Assembly: GCF_000423405.1 (NCBI RefSeq)
Contig: NZ_AUHX01000006.1
Coordinates: forward strand, 124,001-188,000
Direction of reading: 5' to 3'
DNA: 64,000 nucleotides
Origin: Mesonia mobilis DSM 19841
Lineage (GTDB): Bacteria; Bacteroidota; Bacteroidia; Flavobacteriales; Flavobacteriaceae
Each line of letters opens with the position of its first letter. Positions within the stretch are counted from its first letter, which is position 1. Shown here piece by piece: positions 33,532 through 41,622 of the stretch. A model generated the notes under the pieces. That model ran no database searches, had not been told where the DNA came from, and was given only the letters and a program-made list of their open reading frames with translations. The translations under genes were made by a program, and so were the position numbers.

Positions 33532-35592
33532 ATGAGTACACCAAAACGATATACAATTACAGCGGCTTTACCTTACACTAACGGACCTATTCATATTGGT
33601 CATTTAGCGGGAGTTTATGTGCCGGCAGATATTTATGCTAGATATTTAAGAAAACGTGGGAAAGATGTAGTTTTTGTCTGCGGAAGCGACGAACACGGTG
33701 TACCCATTACCATTAAAGCAAAAAAAGAAGGCATAACTCCGCAAGATGTAGTAGATAAGTATGATGGAATCATTAGAAAATCATTTCAAGATTTTGGGAT
33801 CGCATTCGATAATTATTCGCGTACCTCTTCAGAAATTCATCATCAAACTGCATCCGATTTTTTTCAGAAATTGTATGATGAAGATAAGTTTATTGAAGAA
33901 GTAACTCAGCAATTATACGATGAAGAAGCGCAGCAATTTTTAGCCGATCGTTTTGTGGTCGGAACTTGCCCAAAATGTGGTTTTGAAGAAAGTTATGGTG
34001 ATCAATGCGAAAAATGCGGAACTTCACACAACGCTACCGATTTAATTAATCCGAAATCAGCAATTACAGGAGCCACTCCGATCTTAAAAGAAACACGTCA
34101 CTGGTTTTTACCTTTAGATCAATATGAGCCTTTCTTAAAAGAATGGATTTTAAAAGAACATAAAAAAGATTGGAAATCGAATGTTTACGGTCAATGTAAA
34201 TCGTGGATCGATGATGGTCTTCGCGCACGTGCCGTAACCCGAGATTTAGATTGGGGTATTCCGGTTCCTGTGGAAGGTGGCGACGGTAAAGTGCTTTACG
34301 TTTGGTTTGATGCGCCCATCGGTTATATCTCTGCGACCAAACAATGGGCAGAACGTGAAGGCAAAGATTGGGAACCGTATTGGAAAGATGAAGACACCAA
34401 ATTGGTTCATTTTATTGGGAAAGACAACATCGTTTTTCACTGTATCATTTTCCCGGTAATGTTAAAAGCGCACGGCGATTATGTGTTGCCTGATAACGTG
34501 CCCGCTAACGAATTTTTAAATTTAGAAGGCAATAAACTTTCTACGTCTAAAAACTGGGCAGTTTGGTTACACGAATATTTAGAAGATTTCCCGGGGAAAG
34601 AAGATGTGTTGCGTTATGTGTTAACCGCAAACGCTCCGGAAACGAAAGACAACGATTTCACTTGGAAAGACTTTCAGCAACGAAATAACAGCGAATTGGT
34701 AGCCATTTTTGGTAACTTTATTAACCGTGTGGTGGTCTTAACCAATAAATATTACGACGGAAAAGTACCAAGCCCAAGTGCGTTGACAGATATTGATGAG
34801 CAAACCTTAGCCGAGTTAAAAGCTTATCCTGCAGTAATTGCCAGTTCTATTGAAAAATACCGTTTTAGAGAAGCACAAGCCGAGTTAATGAATGTTGCCC
34901 GATTAGGAAACAAATATTTAGCAGACGAAGAGCCTTGGAAAACCTTAAAAACCGACAAAGAGCGTACAGAAACCGTCATGTATATCGCGCTTCAGATCGC
35001 TTCAGCATTAGCAACTTTAAGTGAACCGTTTTTACCATTTACTTCAGAAAAGTTGAAAAAAATGCTGAATCTAGGTGAAGCAAATTATTCTTGGGAAGAT
35101 ATTTCAACTGAAAAAGTATTGCTGGAGAAAAATCATCAAATCGGTAAAGCTGAATTGTTATTTGCCAAAGTGGAAGATGAAGAAATTCAGAAACAATTAG
35201 ATAAATTAGAAGCAACTAAAAAAGCAAACGCGACAGAAACTGCTGAAGTAATTCCGCAGAAAGAGTTGATCGAATTTGACGATTTTACCAAACTCGACCT
35301 TCGTGTAGGAACGATTGTTGAAGCTGAAAAAATGCCGAAAGCCAAAAAGCTTTTAGTCCTAAAAGTAGATACCGGTATCGATAAAAGAACCATTGTTTCC
35401 GGGATTGCAGAACATTTTAAACCCGAAGATATTATTGGAAAAAAAGTGAGTGTTGTCGCTAATTTAAAACCTATTAAACTCCGCGGAACCTTAAGTGAAG
35501 GAATGATCTTAATGACGGAAAACGCCGATGGTAAATTAGTGTTTGTAAATCCAGATGAGAACGGAGTAACTAGCGGAACCGTAATTTCTTAA
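33532..35592 (+). CDS. metG: Methionyl-tRNA synthetase
   Basis: A 686-residue class I synthetase. It shows the HIGH-type motif PIHIGH, the zinc knuckle [18 protein letters not shown] and a KMSKS equivalent KLSTSK. The C-terminal tRNA-binding/dimerisation domain (from about residue 580) contains [20 protein letters not shown]. The frame is open further upstream from a TTG at 33496, but the conserved N-terminus [19 protein letters not shown] fixes the ATG at 33532. The next gene begins one base after the stop, an unusually tight link to an unrelated exported protein. Confidence 0.97.
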   Translation: MSTPKRYTITAALPYTNGPIHIGHLAGVYVPADIYARYLRKRGKDVVFVCGSDEHGVPITIKAKKEGITPQDVVDKYDGIIRKSFQDFGIAFDNYSRTSSEIHHQTASDFFQKLYDEDKFIEEVTQQLYDEEAQQFLADRFVVGTCPKCGFEESYGDQCEKCGTSHNATDLINPKSAITGATPILKETRHWFLPLDQYEPFLKEWILKEHKKDWKSNVYGQCKSWIDDGLRARAVTRDLDWGIPVPVEGGDGKVLYVWFDAPIGYISATKQWAEREGKDWEPYWKDEDTKLVHFIGKDNIVFHCIIFPVMLKAHGDYVLPDNVPANEFLNLEGNKLSTSKNWAVWLHEYLEDFPGKEDVLRYVLTANAPETKDNDFTWKDFQQRNNSELVAIFGNFINRVVVLTNKYYDGKVPSPSALTDIDEQTLAELKAYPAVIASSIEKYRFREAQAELMNVARLGNKYLADEEPWKTLKTDKERTETVMYIALQIASALATLSEPFLPFTSEKLKKMLNLGEANYSWEDISTEKVLLEKNHQIGKAELLFAKVEDEEIQKQLDKLEATKKANATETAEVIPQKELIEFDDFTKLDLRVGTIVEAEKMPKAKKLLVLKVDTGIDKRTIVSGIAEHFKPEDIIGKKVSVVANLKPIKLRGTLSEGMILMTENADGKLVFVNPDENGVTSGTVIS

Positions 35593-35593
35593 G

Positions 35594-37021
35594 ATGAGTA
35601 AAACTTACTTTTTTTTATTACTGGGACTAATCTCCAGTTTAATTAATGCCCAGCAGGTTTACAATATCCCAAATAACTTAAAAGATAGTAACCGATCGAT
35701 TAAAGATGCATTTACTATAACTAATCAGGAGACCAAAAACCTAACTTTATTTATAGACGATAATAAAACTTTTAATGCGTATGTTTACGATAAAGCGATG
35801 AATCGTTTAGATGAGTTATCTTCAGTGGGTTTGCCAAATCGTTATGATGAAATTTTAGGTTATATTCAAAAGGAAAATAGAACAATTCTTTTTCTAAAAC
35901 ATCGAAATAATAAAGAGTTTGGAGCTATTGTTTATGATTTTAAATCTAATGAAACAAAAGAAATTCAATTTGATATTAAATTTAAAAATGAAGAGTTTGT
36001 AGAAGTTTTAAGCAAAAACAATAAGTTTTACATTATTTCTGTTGAAGAAAAATCTTCTAAAATAAACTTTTATGAGTTTGGTGGAATTTCTTACAATAAG
36101 CATACAATTCATCTTGACTATAATTTTAGAATAGAAAGAAATCAGCCACAAACTTTGCATCAGATGCTTAGTGTTTCAGAAGGTTTAGGCTCTAATTTAG
36201 AGATTGAAAAAATAGAAAACTATTTACCTGTTAGTGTGCAGATGGCAAGCTCAATGAATAAGTTTTATGAAACTACTAATGGTTTTGATCTATCACTAGA
36301 TAAAAGTATTTATGAGACCTACATTATTTCTGTAGATGTAAGCTCATATGAATATCAAATACACCAATTTGAGAAACCTAAATACTCTTCAACAGAAACA
36401 TTTTACGGTAATTCTTTTCTATTAGATAACAATATTTTTCAGCTTGTCGCAAATTCAGACGAATTATACTTTCAGGTTATTAATAGAGAGTCTGGAGAGA
36501 GTTTGAAAAAGCTTACTTTAAAAAAAGATGAAAGTATCGACTTTAAGAATTCTCCTATTATTCAAGATAAAGAGGGCGATATTTACGCTCCTCATCGAGA
36601 ACTAGAAAAGACTTCTAAATTTCTTAGGAAAATTGATAATGAAAATATAGCTATTTCAGTTTATAAAGTTGGTTTTGGCTATCAAATTACAATGGGAAGT
36701 TATAATGAAATTAAGCAGGGAGGTCCAATGATGATGGGTATGCCTGGTATGTCGATGTCAATGGGAGGTGGTTTTGGTTTAGTAGCTTCAGCATATTTTT
36801 CTTATTCATATGGAAAATCGGTTAGAATTGAATGTCTTTTTGATGAACAATTTCGACACTTAGATGGCAAGCCAAGAAAGAATATTTTTGATAAGATTAA
36901 AGATTACGCTGAAGTTCTTCAAAATAATGATACTGCAGAAACTGTTTTTGAATGGAATAATGATGTTTATTATGGTTATTATTCTTCAATTACAGAATCT
37001 TATCGACTCATAAAATTTTAA
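35594..37021 (+). CDS. Hypothetical exported protein with a Met/Gly-rich segment
   Basis: A 475-residue protein with a signal peptide (hydrophobic 4-18, ending INAQ). Most of the chain alternates short beta-strand-like stretches with many Asp/Asn/Lys/Glu, suggesting a beta-propeller or other all-beta fold, but I recognise no family. Around residues 375-393 lies a low-complexity loop in which nearly every residue is Met, Gly, Pro or Ser (MMMGMPGMSMSMGGG). It begins one base after metG and ends five bases before a histone-deacetylase-fold gene, so the three are probably one transcript. Met-rich loops can bind Cu(I) or Ag(I), but nothing else here points to metal handling. Confidence 0.75.
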   Translation: MSKTYFFLLLGLISSLINAQQVYNIPNNLKDSNRSIKDAFTITNQETKNLTLFIDDNKTFNAYVYDKAMNRLDELSSVGLPNRYDEILGYIQKENRTILFLKHRNNKEFGAIVYDFKSNETKEIQFDIKFKNEEFVEVLSKNNKFYIISVEEKSSKINFYEFGGISYNKHTIHLDYNFRIERNQPQTLHQMLSVSEGLGSNLEIEKIENYLPVSVQMASSMNKFYETTNGFDLSLDKSIYETYIISVDVSSYEYQIHQFEKPKYSSTETFYGNSFLLDNNIFQLVANSDELYFQVINRESGESLKKLTLKKDESIDFKNSPIIQDKEGDIYAPHRELEKTSKFLRKIDNENIAISVYKVGFGYQITMGSYNEIKQGGPMMMGMPGMSMSMGGGFGLVASAYFSYSYGKSVRIECLFDEQFRHLDGKPRKNIFDKIKDYAEVLQNNDTAETVFEWNNDVYYGYYSSITESYRLIKF

Positions 37022-37026
37022 ATAGC

Positions 37027-37929
37027 TTGCTCAAAATCGCATTTCATCCCAGTTATGTATATCCGTTGCCGCCAAAGCATCGGTTTCCGATGGAAAAGTA
37101 TGAGTTGCTTCCGCAGCAATTATTGTTAGAAGGTACTTGTGATGAAGCTAATTTTTTTGAGCCTGAATTGCCCAACGATAAATACATTTGTGCGGTTCAC
37201 GATCCCGATTATTATTACGATTTTCTCAATTTAAAACTTTCACAGAAAGAGATTCGAAGAACGGGATTTCCGCTTTCTCGCGAGTTAGTTTGGCGAGAAC
37301 GACTCATTGCCGGCGGCACGATTATGGCTGCAGAATTTGCGTTGAAGTACGGAATTGCGATGAATATTGCCGGTGGTACGCACCACGCGTATACCAATCG
37401 AGGCGAAGGTTTTTGTATGCTGAACGATCAAGCGATTGCGGCGAGGTATCTTCAGCAGCAAAAATTAGCAGAAAAAATATTGATTGTCGATCTAGATGTG
37501 CATCAAGGCAACGGAACGGCAGAGATTTTTGAAGGCGACGATTCAGTATTTACATTTTCGATGCACGGAGAAAAAAACTATCCGTTTAAAAAAGAGAAAT
37601 CAGATCTAGATATTGGTTTGCCTAACGATACAAGTGATGAGGTTTATCTCAAAACTTTAAAAGAAACGCTTCCGGAGTTAATAGAAAAAGTAAAACCCGA
37701 TTTTGTGTTTTATCTTTCTGGTGTCGATGTATTGGCAACCGATAAATTAGGCAAGTTAAGTTTAAGTATCGAAGCTTGTAAAGAGCGCGATCGTTTTGTG
37801 TTGCAAACGCTAAAAGAGCAGCAACTCCCTGTAGAATGCAGTATGGGCGGTGGTTATTCTCAAGAAATTAAATATATTGTAGAAGCGCATGCTAATACTT
37901 ACCGTTTAGCGCAAGAGATTTTCTTTTAA
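37027..37929 (+). CDS. Histone-deacetylase-superfamily hydrolase (AcuC/acetylpolyamine amidohydrolase type)
   Basis: A 300-residue zinc hydrolase of the arginase/deacetylase fold. The active-site blocks are GGTHHAYTNRGEGFCMLND (tandem His), VDLDVHQGNGTAEIF (Asp-x-His zinc ligands), SGVDVLATDKLG (third ligand Asp) and a Gly-rich end MGGGYS. Bacterial members deacetylate acetyl-lysine or small acetylated amines. The start is TTG at 37027: the conserved segment LKIAFHPSYVYPLPP precedes the first ATG (residue 22), so a non-ATG start is required. It ends tail to tail with the CBS gene, with overlapping stop codons. Confidence 0.9.
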   Translation: MLKIAFHPSYVYPLPPKHRFPMEKYELLPQQLLLEGTCDEANFFEPELPNDKYICAVHDPDYYYDFLNLKLSQKEIRRTGFPLSRELVWRERLIAGGTIMAAEFALKYGIAMNIAGGTHHAYTNRGEGFCMLNDQAIAARYLQQQKLAEKILIVDLDVHQGNGTAEIFEGDDSVFTFSMHGEKNYPFKKEKSDLDIGLPNDTSDEVYLKTLKETLPELIEKVKPDFVFYLSGVDVLATDKLGKLSLSIEACKERDRFVLQTLKEQQLPVECSMGGGYSQEIKYIVEAHANTYRLAQEIFF

Positions 37930-38390
37930 CTTCTCCAATTATAACCTTGTAATTCTAACGCAGCCTTTAAAACGTCTTTCTGACTAATTAAGCCAATTAA
38001 TTTTCCGTGTTCACAAACAGGGAATCTTCTTTTCTTCAGACTTAAAAATTTATTAGCAACATCAAATAAATGCATATCGGGAGAAACCGTTTCAACTTCT
38101 TTGATCATATAATTTTCTACGGTCATATTTTCCATCGGTTGGTTATAATACCGAGATTCAGAAATTTGTTTAATACAATCACCTTCAGAAATAATACCGA
38201 TAAGTTCATTATGTTCGTTGACGACCGGACCTCCGGAAATTTGATGTCGAAGTAAAGTTTCCATCACTTCAATTACATTTTGACCTTCGTAGAATTTATA
38301 CATATTCTCGGTCATAAAATCACCCACGGTTATATTTTCTGAAACGATAACCTCTCCTAATTGTTTACCTTGAAAACTTTTGATACCCAT
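37926..38390 (-). CDS. Tandem CBS-domain protein
   Basis: A 154-residue protein made of two CBS motifs (about 22-80 and 88-150): VGDFMTENMYKFYEGQNVIEV with GIISEGDCIKQI, and VENYMIKEVETVSPDMHLFDV with LIGLISQKDVLKAAL. Paired CBS motifs form a Bateman module that binds adenine nucleotides. There is no attached enzyme, so it probably regulates another protein. The stop codon overlaps the stop of the convergent HDAC-type gene. Confidence 0.9.
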   Translation of the reverse strand: MGIKSFQGKQLGEVIVSENITVGDFMTENMYKFYEGQNVIEVMETLLRHQISGGPVVNEHNELIGIISEGDCIKQISESRYYNQPMENMTVENYMIKEVETVSPDMHLFDVANKFLSLKKRRFPVCEHGKLIGLISQKDVLKAALELQGYNWRS

Positions 38391-38502
38391 AACGTTTTGT
38401 TTTTCAGTTTCTTAAATTTAACTAAAAATATTGAATTATGAAAATCATATTTTTTTAAGTTGAATATTGGTAAATCGATAATATTTATGAGTAATAGGAA
38501 AT

Positions 38503-38536
38503 AAAAAAGCACCTTAATTTATTAAGGTGCTTTTTT
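38503..38536. terminator. Intrinsic terminator of the ferritin-like genes
   Basis: AAAAAAGCACCTTAAT and its exact complement ATTAAGGTGCTTTTTT with a tiny loop. Symmetrical A/T runs allow action on both strands; it lies just beyond the minus-strand ferritin-like gene. Confidence 0.92.
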
Positions 38537-38555
38537 AAAATGAAAAACAAGCTAA

Positions 38556-39389
38556 TTATTCAATAAATAGACTAGCAATGGCAACAGCTTCATCTCCTGT
38601 TAAGATCTCATCGTAAGCTTGAGAAGAAGCTTCAGCAGTAAAAGGACTTTCATCACCTAAGGTCGATACATCTACACCACCTTGGTTTAAGTTCTCTTCA
38701 CCATTGTAAACGTCCTGTGTTACCGATGGCATGTTTGGACCGCGTTGATCTAACGTAATCCAACCTTGAAGACCTCTTAATCTTCTAATTTCTGAAGCGT
38801 GTCTTGCTTCAACAGAATGAATTTGTAAAGCAGCAGTTAATAGATTGTCATTGCCTATTAATGCTCCTGCTTGTCCTTTATATGCTCTTACACCGGTATC
38901 TTCAAAAGCTTGTGCAAGTGCTAATAATTGAGCGTAAGCATCTGGATTATTTGTATTAAAAGGATCGAAAGTTCCGCCAGCGGTAAAATCGAAAGTAGGT
39001 TCTGCGGTAGGCGTTTCTCCTAAATCCATTAACGTATCTTGTAATAAGGTCACGTGAGCAGATTCATGCATAGAGATTTGTTCGTAAATCGCATTTGCTT
39101 TTCCTGTTCCGTCTTGATCTAATACATTAGAGTCCAAAGCTTGTAAATAAAAACTTGCTTCTAAATATTCTAAAGTTAAGGCTAATTGCAGCGCGTTAAC
39201 AGCATCGTCTGATTGAAACATTGTTGCTGCTTTTGCTTTATTTGAAGCTGCTGCCATCCCAAAAGGAACTGCAGCGATCGCAGCTTTTTTACCTAAAGAG
39301 CTAAAAGTGCTAAAAGCATCTCTTCTTGATGCGCCTTTTTTGGCTAGATTTTCTGATGTAAACTCGTCTAAAAATTTTATAAGATTCAT
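38556..39389 (-). CDS. Ferritin-like domain protein (Ferritin_2 family), probable Tat substrate
   Basis: A 277-residue protein of the desiccation-related PCC13-62/Ferritin_2 type. A four-helix bundle begins near residue 60: LALTLEYLEASFYLQAL carries the first helix Glu residues, ISMHESAHVTLLQD the Glu-x-x-His pair, AFEDTGVRAYKG the third helix, and HSVEARHASEIRRLRG the fourth (Glu-x-x-His). These are the positions that bind a di-iron centre in ferritins. The N-terminus contains SRRDAFSTF followed by an Ala-rich hydrophobic segment, a probable twin-arginine signal. It follows a second ferritin-like gene by 49 bases on the same strand. Iron storage or oxidant defence is inferred. Confidence 0.88.
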   Translation of the reverse strand: MNLIKFLDEFTSENLAKKGASRRDAFSTFSSLGKKAAIAAVPFGMAAASNKAKAATMFQSDDAVNALQLALTLEYLEASFYLQALDSNVLDQDGTGKANAIYEQISMHESAHVTLLQDTLMDLGETPTAEPTFDFTAGGTFDPFNTNNPDAYAQLLALAQAFEDTGVRAYKGQAGALIGNDNLLTAALQIHSVEARHASEIRRLRGLQGWITLDQRGPNMPSVTQDVYNGEENLNQGGVDVSTLGDESPFTAEASSQAYDEILTGDEAVAIASLFIE

Positions 39390-39438
39390 AATATTATTTT
39401 TTTAGTTATTAAAAATTGAATTGTTACTGCGTGATCAA

Positions 39439-40179
39439 TTATGGTAATTGATTTGCTGTAAATGGTGTAACAATAAATCCGCCGGCAGCATCAATAATTA
39501 CAGAAGGGTTTTCGGCGCCGTCTAGACCTGTTATCGGATCTACAATATCGTCTCCTGCAAAAAGTTTGAAATTGTCCATCTCGTTACCACGAATACTTCT
39601 AATTGCTGCGGCGTGTCTTGCTTCAACCGAAACAATTTTACCGGCAATTACCAAATAAGCAGCGGTTTCAATGAGTTTACCGGCACCATTGTAGGCTTTT
39701 ACTCCGGTATCTTCTAATAACTGTGCTGTTGATAACACAGAATCTCTATTTGAAAAATCTACAGAAGAAAAATCAAACTCTAAACTTTCTGGTAAAACTA
39801 CTTCTGCATCAAAGTTGGTGTTTAAAGCCGCTTTAAAAAACTCTCGGTGGTTTACCTCGTGATTATATAAATCTTCTAAAATTTGTTTCTCTTCCATTGC
39901 AGCGCCCGACCAATAAGAACCATTTAATACTTTCGTGTAAAAATCTGCTTCTAATTGTTCTAATGCGTATGCATAGTTAAGGACTCCAAGATCACCACCA
40001 CCTAAATCAAATAATTCAGGATCCGGATCTGGATTTGGTTCTGTGAAATCGTCATCATCACTACAACTTAATAGTAAGCCGCTACCGGCAAGCGCGAGTC
40101 CACTCATTTTTAAAAACTGTCTTCTTTTATTCCCTTTTTTAGTAGTAAGACTTTCTACTTTTACTTTTTTGTTTTTCAT
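39439..40179 (-). CDS. Ferritin-like domain lipoprotein with Tat signal
   Basis: A 246-residue paralogue of its downstream neighbour. The N-terminus has a clear Tat motif (KRRQFLKMSG) followed by a hydrophobic stretch and a lipobox LLSC, so it is probably exported folded and lipidated. The bundle helices show YAYALEQLEADFYTKVL, LYNHEVNHREFFKAAL, LEDTGVKAYNGAG and VSVEARHAAAIRSIRG, with the Glu and His positions of the di-iron site. It is the first gene of the two-gene unit. An exported, perhaps iron-loaded ferritin fold suggests envelope redox or desiccation protection (inference). Confidence 0.88.
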   Translation of the reverse strand: MKNKKVKVESLTTKKGNKRRQFLKMSGLALAGSGLLLSCSDDDDFTEPNPDPDPELFDLGGGDLGVLNYAYALEQLEADFYTKVLNGSYWSGAAMEEKQILEDLYNHEVNHREFFKAALNTNFDAEVVLPESLEFDFSSVDFSNRDSVLSTAQLLEDTGVKAYNGAGKLIETAAYLVIAGKIVSVEARHAAAIRSIRGNEMDNFKLFAGDDIVDPITGLDGAENPSVIIDAAGGFIVTPFTANQLP

Positions 40180-40333
40180 AATAAAAATAAGTTTTGTTGA
40201 TCTACTAAAAGTTACGAGAGAAGAAAGACCTCGGTTTTCTTAATAAAGTTAAAGGTTTGCTTTAATTTGTTAAAAAGAGTTAAAATAGTTGAAGATTATA
40301 AAATGTATAAGTCCAAAATTTATAAAAATTGAA

Positions 40334-40669
40334 TTATGACTTCGTTAAGATCATCACTTCCTGAGCTACCACCTCTGTAACATATCTTTTTTCACCGGTT
40401 TGGGTTTCGTAGCTTCTGGAGGTAAGTTTACCTTCTAAAATTACTTCTTTACCTTGCGTTAAGTAGTTTTCTACAATTTCGGCAGTTTTGCCCCAGGCAA
40501 CAATGTTGTGCCATTGGGTATCGGTCACTTTTTCACCTTGACTGTTTTTATAAACTTCGTTTGTAGCCATCGAGAATTTTGCTAATTTTCTTCCGCTTTC
40601 TAATTGAATGATTTCTGGGTTGTTCCCTAGGTTTCCGATTAACTGTACTTTGTTTCTTAATGCGTTCAT
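40334..40669 (-). CDS. ssb: Short single-stranded DNA-binding protein
   Basis: A 111-residue OB-fold SSB starting MNALRNKVQLIGNLGNNPEI, with KFSMATNEVYKNSQGEKV, DTQWHNIVAWGKTAEIVENYL and a GKEVILEGKLTSRSYETQTG strand. It lacks the flexible linker and acidic DDxPF tail by which normal SSBs recruit repair and replication partners. This short form is a common second SSB in flavobacteria, so it is probably an accessory protein (competence or recombination) rather than the main replication SSB. It is divergent from the omega-amidase gene. Confidence 0.93.
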   Translation of the reverse strand: MNALRNKVQLIGNLGNNPEIIQLESGRKLAKFSMATNEVYKNSQGEKVTDTQWHNIVAWGKTAEIVENYLTQGKEVILEGKLTSRSYETQTGEKRYVTEVVAQEVMILTKS

Positions 40670-40829
40670 AATGATAAATTTTTAAGCTGAATTTCGTTAG
40701 TTCGATTCAGTGAGGCAAAGATGAGGTAGCAACAAAATTTTAATTGGTTAATAAGTGCTTACTTGCGTTTAATGTCGTTTTTAAACGTTTGTAAACGGAA
40801 AAATATCTTCAGAAATAGAATAATTTTTT

Positions 40830-40837
40830 TACCTTTA
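40830..40837 (+). promoter_or_regulatory. Near-consensus -7 element TACCTTTA of the omega-amidase gene
   Basis: One mismatch to TAnnTTTG; it ends five bases before the ATG. Confidence 0.3.
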
Positions 40838-40842
40838 GTTTT

Positions 40843-41622
40843 ATGGAAAACCTAAGAATAACGATTGTTCAGGAAGATTTAAAGTGGGAAGACACCGAGG
40901 CTAATCTTCAATTATTTTCAGAAAAAATAAAAGCCTTAAAAGAACCGACAGACCTCATTATTTTACCTGAAATGTTTACGACAGGTTTTTCTATGAATGC
41001 TGAATGTCTTGCTGAAGAAGAAAATTCAACTACCTTAACTTGGCTAAAAACTACCGCGAAAAAATACGAAGTTGCAATAACCGGAAGCGTCATTATTCAG
41101 GAGAATGAGAATTATTATAATCGACTATTTTTTGTATTCCCGAATGGTGATTATCAAACTTACGATAAGAAGCATTTATTTACTTTGGCAAACGAGCAAC
41201 ACACTTATTCCGCAGGGAAAAATCGTTTGATAGTGGAGTATAAAGGATGGAAAGTTTGTCCGTTAATTTGCTACGATCTACGTTTTCCTGTTTGGTCGAG
41301 AAATACTGAAAATTTTGATTTGTTACTTTATGTAGCCAATTGGCCCAAAAAACGAACAGAAGCTTGGGATGCTCTTTTAAAAGCACGATCGATCGAAAAT
41401 ATGTGTTATGTTGCCGGTGTAAACCGTGTAGGTTTAGATGGTAACGATCACGAATATTCGGGACATTCTGCCGTTTACGATATGTTAGGCAAACAAATTT
41501 CTACACCAAAAAACGAAAAAGTGGTTTTTGCAGAAACGCTTCATCTAAACAAAACAGAACTTACCAAAACTCGAAAACGCTTTGCTTTTTTAAACGATCG
41601 TGATGCGTTTACTTTAACCTAA
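40843..41622 (+). CDS. Omega-amidase / nitrilase-family amidohydrolase (YafV-like)
   Basis: A 259-residue carbon-nitrogen hydrolase with the Glu-Lys-Cys triad of the nitrilase superfamily: Glu43 (LPEMFTTGF), Lys110 (YDKKHLF) and Cys143 (LICYDLRFPVWSRN). Size and motif wording fit YafV-type omega-amidases, which deaminate alpha-ketoglutaramate or ketosuccinamate and the 2-oxo acid left by methionine salvage transamination. A methionine/kynurenine-type aminotransferase is encoded at 61095 but not adjacent. The 3' end overlaps the convergent lipoprotein gene by 14 bases. Confidence 0.92.
   Translation: MENLRITIVQEDLKWEDTEANLQLFSEKIKALKEPTDLIILPEMFTTGFSMNAECLAEEENSTTLTWLKTTAKKYEVAITGSVIIQENENYYNRLFFVFPNGDYQTYDKKHLFTLANEQHTYSAGKNRLIVEYKGWKVCPLICYDLRFPVWSRNTENFDLLLYVANWPKKRTEAWDALLKARSIENMCYVAGVNRVGLDGNDHEYSGHSAVYDMLGKQISTPKNEKVVFAETLHLNKTELTKTRKRFAFLNDRDAFTLT

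Noticed and set aside
37188-37532. 114-codon plus-strand frame overlapping the HDAC-type gene
   Set aside because: Arg/Ser/Cys-rich alternative frame of a gene whose catalytic motifs are all in the other frame.
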